Source: a virus
IMG/VR virus record: IMGVR_UViG_3300025769_000578
Coordinates: 1 to 29,638 of that record
Reading direction: 5' to 3' (one strand)
DNA length: 29,638 bases
In this document: piece by piece, positions 7,269-13,716 of the stretch
Layout: the number at the start of each line of letters is the position of its first letter
Position numbering within the stretch: position 1 is the stretch's first letter
Made by a program: the position numbers and the translations under genes
The notes under the pieces: generated by a model
Told to the model about the DNA's origin: nothing
The model's database searches: none
What the model saw: only the letters and a program-made list of their open reading frames with translations

Positions 7269-8318
7269 ATGGTAACAAGAGTTATAATTAGAAGAGACCC
7301 GGCAGCTCAATGGACTTCTGATAACCCTGTACTTGGTAGTGGGGAACTAGGTTGTGAGTCTGATACTGGAAAAGTAAAAGTAGGAGATGGCTCAAGTACT
7401 TGGACAGGATTAGATTACGCTGCAACGACTGCTCCTGTTTATTCATTCCAAGGTTCTACCAGTGGATATGCTTCTGGTGGAAACGATCCGAGTGGTGGGA
7501 TAAACCCCATTGATAAATTCCCGTTCTCATCTGATGGTAATGCTACTGATGTAGGTGATTTGACAGCAGCAAAATTAGGAGTAGCAGGTCAATCATCAAC
7601 TGCTAGTGGCTATGTTTCTGGTGGGTATGAACCTACAGATCCTACAGGTTTAATAAACGTTATAGAGAAATTCCCTTTCTCTTCTGATGGTAATGCTACA
7701 GACGTTGGTGATTTGACAGGTCAAAAATATCATTTGACGGGTCAAACAGGAAGTTCTAGTGGATATACTTCTGGAGGATCCTCGCCAACAGGTGCGGTAA
7801 ACGTTATAGAGAAATTCCCATTCTCTACTGACGCTAATGCTACAGACGTTGGGGATTTGACAGTAGCAAGATACTTTGTAGCAGGTCAAAATTCAGCAGA
7901 TAATGGATATTCTTCTGGCGGATATCCACCATACACAAACGTCATTGATAAATTCCCATTCGCTACTGACGCTAATGCTACAGACGTTGGGGATTTGACA
8001 GTAGCAAGAGCATATGTAGCAGGTCAATCCTCAGACGTTAGTGGATATACTTCTGGAGGATATATACCACCAACCACAAACGTCATTGATAAATTCTCTT
8101 TCTCATCTGATGCGAATGCTACTGATGTAGGTGATTTATCAGTAACTAGATATGGTGTAACAGGTCAATCATCTACTGTTAGTGGATATTCTTCTGGAGG
8201 AGGAACAGGAACGCAAGTAAACGTAATTGACAAGTTCCCATTCTCATCTGACGGTAATGCTACTGATGTAGGTGATTTGACAGTAGCAAGATATTATGCA
8301 GCAGGACAACAGGTATAA
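7269..8318 (+). CDS. Kelch-like beta-propeller tail fibre/adhesin, paralogue 5
   Basis: 349 residues. It is a mosaic. The head-piece (RRDPAAQWTSDNPVL, then GCESDTGKVKVGDGSSTW) is like paralogue 4. The linker PVYSFQGSTSGY is identical at DNA level over 38 nt (7432-7469 and 4240-4277) to paralogue 2. The six blades again follow paralogue 4 (NDPSGGI, YEPTDPTGLI, SSPTGAV, YPPYT, YIPPTT) except the last (GTGTQV). This pattern points to gene conversion between copies. It ends GQQV with a TAA stop instead of the fused TAGGAGA, and no clear ribosome site leads into the sulfotransferase. Confidence 0.8.
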   Translation: MVTRVIIRRDPAAQWTSDNPVLGSGELGCESDTGKVKVGDGSSTWTGLDYAATTAPVYSFQGSTSGYASGGNDPSGGINPIDKFPFSSDGNATDVGDLTAAKLGVAGQSSTASGYVSGGYEPTDPTGLINVIEKFPFSSDGNATDVGDLTGQKYHLTGQTGSSSGYTSGGSSPTGAVNVIEKFPFSTDANATDVGDLTVARYFVAGQNSADNGYSSGGYPPYTNVIDKFPFATDANATDVGDLTVARAYVAGQSSDVSGYTSGGYIPPTTNVIDKFSFSSDANATDVGDLSVTRYGVTGQSSTVSGYSSGGGTGTQVNVIDKFPFSSDGNATDVGDLTVARYYAAGQQV

Positions 8319-8365
8319 ACTGATTCTCTTTAAAATTTAATATGTTATTTAATTATGGATTTATT

Positions 8366-9205
8366 ATGAAACAAATACATTTTTGCGGTGGACTTCCACG
8401 CTCAGGATCAACAGTATTAATGAATATACTTCAGCAAAACCCTAAAGTATTCACAACCACCACTGATCCCTTCCCAATGAACCTTCAACGATATTTTCTG
8501 CAAAGATTTCGCGTAACTGAATCATTCCAAGCCATGGACGCTGAACACGCGGATCGAGCAACTTATGGTATGGTAATGGGGGCAATCAATGGTTGGTACA
8601 GTGGATTAACAGACAAACCTGTTGTTATCTCTAAGACTCGTTATTGGAATCGAATTCATCATTTACTACCTGATTCGAAAAAACTAATCTTGATTCGAGA
8701 CTTGAGAGATGTTGTTGAAAGTTTTAACAAAATCAATTTAAAATTAAAAGCATTACATACCTACGAAACAGAAGGGACTTCGTTATATGCTGCTATGACT
8801 GAATCGCAAAAATTTGAATATCATTTCAATAGGGAAAATTCTTTAAGCGCGTCATTAAAAGAAGAAATACCAGCAGCAATGGAATTTTGGATGTACGAGG
8901 GCAAAAAAGACACAATTAAGTTTATTCGTTACGAAGACTTTCTTAAAAATCCTATAGATACAATTAGATCAATCTATGCTTTTCTTAATTTAAATTATTA
9001 CGAACACGACTTAGATAATATTTCACAATCAGAAATGTTTGAACATGATAATGCCTATTTTATGGAGAAAACCGATCATCGGACCAAACCCTCCTTTATT
9101 AAATGGCAACCACCAAAAAGGTTATTAAGCGATCGTATACATAATCGTATACTTGAAGAATATCAATGGTTTTATGAAGGATTTTATCCGGAGGAATTAA
9201 AATAA
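8366..9205 (+). CDS. Sulfotransferase (PAPS-dependent), end of fibre locus
   Basis: 279 residues from the ATG at 8366. An ATG at 8342 would add eight residues, but the strand-loop motif normally sits right at the start. The 5'-phosphosulfate loop is GGLPRSGST at residues 8-16, close to the form found in tyrosylprotein sulfotransferases. The 3'-phosphate-binding segment is LILIRDLRDVVESF with R111 and S119. The C-terminal part has IRYEDFLKNP, also typical. These enzymes move sulfate from PAPS to a hydroxyl group on a protein, sugar or lipid. No signal peptide or membrane helix is seen, so it acts in the cytoplasm. Phages carry such genes with unknown targets. Its position directly after Tyr/Ser/Thr-rich propeller genes makes fibre sulfation conceivable; host glycan or metabolite modification is equally possible. 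Confidence 0.88.
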   Translation: MKQIHFCGGLPRSGSTVLMNILQQNPKVFTTTTDPFPMNLQRYFLQRFRVTESFQAMDAEHADRATYGMVMGAINGWYSGLTDKPVVISKTRYWNRIHHLLPDSKKLILIRDLRDVVESFNKINLKLKALHTYETEGTSLYAAMTESQKFEYHFNRENSLSASLKEEIPAAMEFWMYEGKKDTIKFIRYEDFLKNPIDTIRSIYAFLNLNYYEHDLDNISQSEMFEHDNAYFMEKTDHRTKPSFIKWQPPKRLLSDRIHNRILEEYQWFYEGFYPEELK

Positions 9206-9246
9206 TGGAAATGGCAGCGCAACAACAATACACTGCGTTTAATTAA
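9205..9246 (+). CDS. Possible 13-residue leader or remnant peptide (MEMAAQQQYTAFN)
   Basis: An ATG overlaps the sulfotransferase stop (TAATG, 9203-9207), with GGAGG (9190-9194) at 10 nt spacing. The reading frame ends at TAA 9244-9246, right at the terminator. The GGAGG also encodes Pro-Glu-Glu of the sulfotransferase, so it may be accidental. It could be a micropeptide, a remnant of a lost gene, or nothing. Confidence 0.25.
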   Translation: MEMAAQQQYTAFN

Positions 9247-9270
9247 AAAAGGCCCTTTCGGGCCTTTTTT
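9245..9270. terminator. Bidirectional rho-independent terminator between convergent arms
   Basis: A6, then a perfect GGCCC-TTTC-GGGCC hairpin (9251-9264), then T6. It reads as a terminator on both strands and ends the rightward fibre operon and the leftward replication operon. The T-run overlaps the stop codon of nrdB (9269-9271). Confidence 0.93.
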
Positions 9271-10228
9271 ACTTAAATATGTCTTGCCAATTACCTGTGG
9301 TACTTGCGCGAGCATATTCAGTTGCTCTATTTTCAAAGAAGTTCGTGTGTTCCACACCGTTTAACATATAATCGAGCCAGGGCAATGGATTTTCGGTACT
9401 TCCAAAAATCTTTTTCATTCCCAGCCCCAGAAGTCTTCTGTCAGCAATATAACGAATATATAATTTTACTTCTTCAGGAGTAAGATCGGGTATTGTTGCG
9501 CCTTCAAAACACAAATCAATAAAAGCATCTTCAAGTTCAACCGTTCGCTCCGCCGCGCAGTAGATCTCATACTTTAGATCATCATTCCAAAGGTCGGGGT
9601 TTTCTGCGATGTAGCTTCGGAACAATTTACTCATGCCTTCTACATGCAGAGTTTCATCTCTTACTGACCATGTGATAATTTGTCCCATGCCTTTCATCAG
9701 ATTGTGCCGTGGAAAATTTAATAAAATTGCAAAAGAACTGAAAAGCTGCACGCCTTCCGTAAATCCACTATAGATTGCCATAGTCTTTGCAATATTCATC
9801 GGAGTATCCATTCCAAAATTAGAAAGATACTCATGCTTGTCCATCATTGCCTTGTGCTCAAAGAACTTTTGATACTCTTCATCACTAAATCCTAGTGTCT
9901 CTAGTAATAAAGAATATGCTTCCTGATGCACTGCCTCCATTGCGGCGAAGGCCGCAAGCATCATACGAACCTCAGGCTGCTTGAATGTAGGAAGGTAATG
10001 CTTAGCATACCCACAACATACATCTACATCTGCCTGAGTAAAAAATCGAAAAATAGAATTGATTAGATTTCTATTTTCCGGTGTTAGGTTGTTTCTATAA
10101 TCTTTTAAGTCGTCCGCTAAATTGACTTCATCTGGAAGCCAGTGCATATGTTGTTGAGTTTTATAAAACTCAAATGCCCACGGATAACTAAAAGGCTTAT
10201 AATATTCTCTTTCTTGTAATAAACTCAT
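9269..10228 (-). CDS. nrdB: Class I ribonucleotide reductase small (beta) subunit
   Basis: 319 residues, normal for a phage NrdB. It houses the di-iron/tyrosyl radical centre that NrdA uses to reduce ribonucleotides to deoxyribonucleotides. Expected metal ligands are visible: D67 (FTQADVDV), E98 and H101 in MEAVHQEAY, E158 (GFTEGV), E192 and H195 in VRDETLHVEG. The radical Tyr is Y105, four residues after H101, as in classical class Ia enzymes. The C-terminal tail (STTGNWQDIFK) would dock into NrdA. The start ATG has GGTGA upstream, which contains the stop of the small gene before it. Last gene of the minus-strand operon; the terminator abuts the stop. Confidence 0.96.
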   Translation of the reverse strand: MSLLQEREYYKPFSYPWAFEFYKTQQHMHWLPDEVNLADDLKDYRNNLTPENRNLINSIFRFFTQADVDVCCGYAKHYLPTFKQPEVRMMLAAFAAMEAVHQEAYSLLLETLGFSDEEYQKFFEHKAMMDKHEYLSNFGMDTPMNIAKTMAIYSGFTEGVQLFSSFAILLNFPRHNLMKGMGQIITWSVRDETLHVEGMSKLFRSYIAENPDLWNDDLKYEIYCAAERTVELEDAFIDLCFEGATIPDLTPEEVKLYIRYIADRRLLGLGMKKIFGSTENPLPWLDYMLNGVEHTNFFENRATEYARASTTGNWQDIFK

Positions 10229-10232
10229 ATTT

Positions 10233-10397
10233 TCACCAATTATGAACTATGTTCGCCATGATGAAAAAACAGGTAGTAAAATTAACAAGTACAATAGCAG
10301 TACGAAGTACTGCTACTATGTTATCATACTCTGCTGTTTTTTCGTCGCTAAAACTTCCGATTGTGTATTTCCAGATTGTCCAGGCTTTATCCTTCAC
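10233..10397 (-). CDS. Small membrane protein between nrdA and nrdB
   Basis: 54 residues from a GTG at 10397; an ATG at 10454 would extend it to 73 residues but overlap nrdA by 68 nt. The GTG overlaps the end of nrdA (GTGAAGGATAA) and has AAGGA about 10 nt upstream, so it is preferred. The N-terminal part is polar and aromatic (AWTIWKYTIGSFSDEKTAEY). The C-terminal half is one hydrophobic segment, VAVLRTAIVLVNFTTCFFIM, then ANIVHNW, suggesting a single membrane helix. Function is unknown; its place between the two reductase subunits suggests co-regulation with dNTP synthesis or use of the operon for timing. The coding case rests on fit to the gap, overlap and composition. Confidence 0.6.
   Translation of the reverse strand: MKDKAWTIWKYTIGSFSDEKTAEYDNIVAVLRTAIVLVNFTTCFFIMANIVHNW
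10295..10315 (-). repeat. Perfect 9-bp inverted repeat with 3-nt loop ahead of nrdB
   Basis: TAGCAGTAC-GAA-GTACTGCTA. In the minus-strand transcript it forms a tight hairpin with UUC loop, inside the codons for VAVLRTA of the small gene, about 70 nt before the nrdB start. No U-run follows, so it is not a standard terminator. It may stabilise the mRNA or modulate readthrough; the coding constraint alone could also explain it. Confidence 0.45.
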
Positions 10398-12156
10398 AAG
10401 CCAAGCATCCTTCTTCGTCCATACTTTGAAAAATAATTTGACGAAGAGCTTCATCTGATACTTTTTCTGCTCTTTTATATGCTTCGCTTCGAAGATAGTA
10501 TAGAGTTTTAACTCCTTTCTTCCAAGCCATCATATGAATAGCATGAAGTTCTTGTTTTGACACATTTGATGGAAAAAATAAGTTTAAAGACTGACTTTGA
10601 CAGATATCTTCTTGTCTATCAGCAGCCATTTCAATAACCCATCTCTGGTCTATTTCAACTGCCGTTTTAAAAACTTCTTTTGTCCAATCATCTAGAAAGT
10701 CTAACTGTTGTACTGAGCCATTGTTTGTAATAATACTTTTCCAGACTTCATCTGTATTCTTACCTAGGTCTTGTAAAATACTTTCGAGATATTCGTTTTT
10801 ATGTAAACTAGACCCACTTTTAGTTTTTTGAGTAAAAGCGTTAGCACGGTAAGGCTCAATAGAAGGAGAAGTATTACCACAGATAATACTACTACTGGCG
10901 TTAGGAGCAATAGCAAGCAAATGACTGTTGCGCACACCATAGCCTGTTCCATCAGGGCACTCTCCTCTTTCTTTAGCAAGTTGCTGAGTAGCACGAATAG
11001 CCTCCGATTTTATTCTTTTAAACATCTGCATGTTTTTGCCTTTTGCCATAGGGCTTTCAAAAGCAATATGGTGCCTTTGTAAATAAGCGTGAAATCCCAT
11101 TGCGCCCAGCCCAATACTTCTTTCTCTCATAGCACTAAATTTAGCTTTTTCTAGCTGATCGGGTGCATTTTCGATAAAGTACTCCAAAACATTATCCAGC
11201 ATACGTACTAAGTCAGGAATAAAATCTGGATTGTCCTTCCAGGAATCATACTCCTCCAAATTTACACTAGATAAACAACATACAGCAGTTCTTTGTTCAT
11301 CTGTAGGCAAAGTAATTTCTGAACATAAATTAGAGTGATGTACTTTTAGTCCTAATTTCTTTTGAAATTCTGGTAAAGCATCTTCTACAGTATCCTTAAA
11401 CATAATATAAGGCTCACCCGTCTCAACTCTGTTCTGAATTAATTTTACCCATAAAGTTTTAGCAGGAACAGTTTTTTCTACTTTTCCTGTATGTGGGTCA
11501 ATTAAGTCCCACGAATCATCAAATCCTTCAAATCTAGTAGCTTTTTCTATTAGCTCCATAAATTTATTGCTAATAAGAACAGCATGGTGAAGATTAACGG
11601 ACTTTCTATTAATATCTCCGCCCGTAGGTTTGCGAATATCCAAAAATTCTTCAATTTCTGGGTGAGAAATATCCAAATATGCTGCATAGCTACCTCTCCT
11701 TGTAACTCCTTGCGAAAATGCTAACATTTCTGCGTCTACAACCTTTAGAAATGGAATAACTCCTGTACTTTCTGAACCGTTTGATGTTTTTGACCCTACA
11801 CTTCTTACATTATTCCAACACCCTCCTATACCTCCTCCTACTGAAGATAAAAAAGCATTTTCTGTATAGTGTCCAGTAATTCCTTCCCTGCTATCCTCTA
11901 CATAATTTAAAAAACAACTAATTGGTAGTCCTCTTTTTGTTCCTCCATTAGACAAAACAGGGGTAGAGAACATAAACCATAATTTACTAGCATAGTCATA
12001 TAATCTTTGTGCGTGAGCATCGTTATCTGAAAATGCTTTGGCTGCCCTTGCAAAGGCGTCTTGAGGAGAGTTTTCTCCCTCAATTAAATATCTGTCTTGT
12101 AAAGTTTTAAAACTAAACTCGGATAGATAGTTATCTCTAGAATACGAAATTTCCAC
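10387..12156 (-). CDS. nrdA: Class I ribonucleotide reductase large (alpha) subunit
   Basis: 589 residues, GTG start with AAGGA upstream. It catalyses reduction of NDPs to dNDPs with NrdB. Visible residues: C81 (PISCFL) and C293 as the redox pair at the active site, the N276/C278/E280 triad in NLCSEI, the Tyr pair of the radical path in KTLYYLRS, and the C-terminal swinging-arm CLACEG with C584 and C587. The protein is much shorter than the bacterial ~760 residues because the N-terminal ATP-cone is absent; it starts almost directly at the ten-helix region. It should therefore lack overall dATP feedback inhibition, common in phage enzymes that must make excess dNTPs. It lies 9 nt after the exonuclease gene. 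Confidence 0.96.
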   Translation of the reverse strand: MEISYSRDNYLSEFSFKTLQDRYLIEGENSPQDAFARAAKAFSDNDAHAQRLYDYASKLWFMFSTPVLSNGGTKRGLPISCFLNYVEDSREGITGHYTENAFLSSVGGGIGGCWNNVRSVGSKTSNGSESTGVIPFLKVVDAEMLAFSQGVTRRGSYAAYLDISHPEIEEFLDIRKPTGGDINRKSVNLHHAVLISNKFMELIEKATRFEGFDDSWDLIDPHTGKVEKTVPAKTLWVKLIQNRVETGEPYIMFKDTVEDALPEFQKKLGLKVHHSNLCSEITLPTDEQRTAVCCLSSVNLEEYDSWKDNPDFIPDLVRMLDNVLEYFIENAPDQLEKAKFSAMRERSIGLGAMGFHAYLQRHHIAFESPMAKGKNMQMFKRIKSEAIRATQQLAKERGECPDGTGYGVRNSHLLAIAPNASSSIICGNTSPSIEPYRANAFTQKTKSGSSLHKNEYLESILQDLGKNTDEVWKSIITNNGSVQQLDFLDDWTKEVFKTAVEIDQRWVIEMAADRQEDICQSQSLNLFFPSNVSKQELHAIHMMAWKKGVKTLYYLRSEAYKRAEKVSDEALRQIIFQSMDEEGCLACEG

Positions 12157-12165
12157 AATTTATCC

Positions 12166-12996
12166 TTATAAAATACCAGCACATTTATAATTAATGTCTA
12201 AGATATTTTCTTCTCCTATAGCTTCTCTAGCATAGGTTGTTAAATCCATTATTTCAAAGTTTCTCAATAAAAGTTCTTTATTTTCATTCAAAGTTTGAAT
12301 ATGTTTATACTTACTATTTATGGGGCACGCGTCATAAATATCAAATACATTTCCAAATTCTTGTAATAAAGATACCGCTCTTTTTTCTCCAATCCCAGGT
12401 ATACCTGGAATATTGTCCCCCTTATCTCCTGTTAGACATTTTATAGTAATGTAGTCTTGTATAGAAAATTCATGGGTATCTTCCCAAGTATCAAAAGTAG
12501 ACTCTCTTCTATTTATGTAGGAAAATCTAGATACTTTTGGGCCTACTAGCAAATCCCAATCTCTGTCTGAACTAATCAACCACATATGCTCTACTTCTGC
12601 ATTTGTAGATAAATATCCAGCAATATCGTCTGCTTCTACTCCATCATACTGAAGTACTATATCGGTATTTCTAAATATGTCTAAAACTTTATTCATCTCG
12701 GTGAAGAATATTTCAAAAGCAAGTTTTTCTTCTTCACTTTGATTCTCGTATTTTAGTTTTCTGTCTAACTTATATTCTGGATATATACCTTTTCTATAAG
12801 TACTGCTTCCTTTATCACACGCAAGAATTATAGTGCCACAATTATACGAGCTTGCTAGCGAATTTACAGTTTTTATATAGTCTTCTGCGAACTCAACCCT
12901 ATTCTGGTGTTTCCATCTAAAACCTAAGTTTAGAGCATCAATAACAATAACTCTTTTTTTACTAGGCTTTTTTAAATCATTAAACTGTACTGCCAT
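12166..12996 (-). CDS. 5'-3' exonuclease / flap endonuclease (T4 RNase H / T5 exonuclease type)
   Basis: 276 residues. The FEN family motifs are in order: VIDALNL with D20, LACDKG with D61, TYRKGIYPEYKLDRK (the positively charged arch), EADDIAGYL with E121, D123, D124, SSDRDWDLL with D144 and D146, and the H3TH motif LTGDKGDNIPGIPGIGEKRA with D191 and D194. It would remove RNA primers and 5' flaps during lagging-strand synthesis, upstream of sealing by the ligase encoded in the same arm. GAGG precedes the ATG. The 5' end overlaps the resolvase-like gene by 17 nt. Confidence 0.93.
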   Translation of the reverse strand: MAVQFNDLKKPSKKRVIVIDALNLGFRWKHQNRVEFAEDYIKTVNSLASSYNCGTIILACDKGSSTYRKGIYPEYKLDRKLKYENQSEEEKLAFEIFFTEMNKVLDIFRNTDIVLQYDGVEADDIAGYLSTNAEVEHMWLISSDRDWDLLVGPKVSRFSYINRRESTFDTWEDTHEFSIQDYITIKCLTGDKGDNIPGIPGIGEKRAVSLLQEFGNVFDIYDACPINSKYKHIQTLNENKELLLRNFEIMDLTTYAREAIGEENILDINYKCAGIL

Positions 12997-13429
12997 TTAC
13001 AAACCTCGGATTTTCTAGACTTAACCATTCATCAGCCAACATAACATAGCATCTTAGATGAGATATATAAAAATACTTTTCTACTTTTTCAGGCTCATCC
13101 TTAGTAACTACAAAAATCTTAGATCTATTATATTTAAAAAATAAAACAGGTTTTTTCTCTGAAATTTTTGCTTGATTAACTGCTTGGGCCCACCATCTAG
13201 TAAACTCATTGGATTTATTAGTTATAATTTTATCATCAAAATGTGAGTTTTTATAAAATTTTACTTCTATACAGTAATTTAAGGACGTATCTGGAACAAA
13301 TAAATCCCCTTTCATAAATGGCAGGGCACCAGACATTGGCACTCTTTCGAAAGGTAGTCCCGTATGCTTTTTAAGTAATTCTTTTACTTGTTTTTCGCCT
13401 TCGGCACCTTTAGCTCTTGAATCAACCAT
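12980..13429 (-). CDS. PD-(D/E)XK nuclease, Holliday-junction-resolvase-like
   Basis: 149 residues. The N-terminal RAKGAEGEKQVKELL with E12, then KGDLFV with D42 and IEVKFYK with E55 and K57, give the E...D...ExK layout of archaeal-type Hjc/phage resolvases. This class cuts branched DNA; in phages it resolves replication and recombination junctions before packaging. The setting, next to gp46/47, exonuclease and ssDNA-binding protein, agrees. A general VRR-NUC-like repair nuclease is the alternative. Its start overlaps the 33-residue gene by 8 nt, and its end overlaps the exonuclease. Confidence 0.8.
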   Translation of the reverse strand: MVDSRAKGAEGEKQVKELLKKHTGLPFERVPMSGALPFMKGDLFVPDTSLNYCIEVKFYKNSHFDDKIITNKSNEFTRWWAQAVNQAKISEKKPVLFFKYNRSKIFVVTKDEPEKVEKYFYISHLRCYVMLADEWLSLENPRFVNGSTV

Positions 13430-13523
13430 TCTTCATGCCTTTATAATATGCAATATATTCTGGCCAACTGAAAAATCCTTTTCTGATATAACACCAAAAT
13501 AGTCCATCATATACACTATTCAT
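13422..13523 (-). CDS. Nested 33-residue protein, unknown
   Basis: ATG at 13523 to TGA at 13422. The product begins MNSVYDGLFWCYIRKGFF and ends YKGMKNG; it is aromatic-rich (Trp and Tyr) and basic. It fills an otherwise non-coding gap. The start overlaps the previous stop (ATGAATAG) and the stop overlaps the start of the resolvase-like gene, 8 nt at each side, the same overlap style as most genes of this arm. AAGGA lies 6 nt before the ATG. Both overlaps plus the ribosome site make it a likely real microprotein. It may also exist mainly to hand ribosomes on to the nuclease gene, which has only a weak site. Confidence 0.6.
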   Translation of the reverse strand: MNSVYDGLFWCYIRKGFFSWPEYIAYYKGMKNG

Positions 13524-13716
13524 TTAAATTCCTTACTACTTCTAGCTTTTCTTGATACTCAGCTATCTTTGAAACTTCTTCTTCTACCGCACTCATGATA
13601 TCAGAGTGGTCTCCAATACCTGCTGAATTTTGTAGGTAAACTTCTAAATTTAGTCTATGATAGCCTATTTTACCTAAAAAATAATTTTCTGCTGCTGACA
13701 GTATTTCATCTCTCAT
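13516..13716 (-). CDS. Small acidic helical protein, unknown
   Basis: 66 residues, beginning MRDEILSAAENYFLGKIGYH and ending with a helix rich in Glu (VEEEVSKIAEYQEKLEVV). No recognised domain; a short helical hairpin or coiled-coil protein fits. Its start overlaps the gp46 stop by 4 nt (ATGA) and its stop overlaps the 33-residue gene, so it is made with the recombination nuclease and may act with it. That link rests on position only. Confidence 0.7.
   Translation of the reverse strand: MRDEILSAAENYFLGKIGYHRLNLEVYLQNSAGIGDHSDIMSAVEEEVSKIAEYQEKLEVVRNLNE

Larger units (their letters stand above)
732..8318 (+). repeat. Thirty dispersed ~140-nt kelch-blade repeats in five genes
   Basis: Five genes each carry six in-frame copies of a unit built around a strongly conserved core (gatgctaatgctactgatg, then taggtgatttgacagtagc). 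Sequence is nearly constant in the core and in the ggatatacttctggtgg segment. It varies in length and content between GG and the Asn of NVIDKF, and in the three or four residues after VAR. The units are interrupted by the genes lying between copies, so this is a dispersed family and not one continuous array. Confidence 0.85.

Noticed and set aside
698-7889. Long minus-strand frames inside the propeller genes (698-988, 4247-4519, 5324-5515, 6683-6886, 7650-7889)
   Set aside because: They recur because the repeat units lack stops in antisense frames. No ribosome sites or promoters fit, and the sense frames are continuous and family-like.
732-8318. Diversity-generating retroelement or CRISPR-like array as explanation of the repeats
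   Set aside because: No reverse transcriptase or template repeat is present in the window, variable sites are not limited to adenines, and the repeats are coding, in frame and unequal in spacing.
10242-10458. Plus-strand frames of 64 and 69 residues between nrdA and nrdB
   Set aside because: They oppose the operon direction, overlap each other, and lack ribosome sites. The minus-strand small gene explains the region better.
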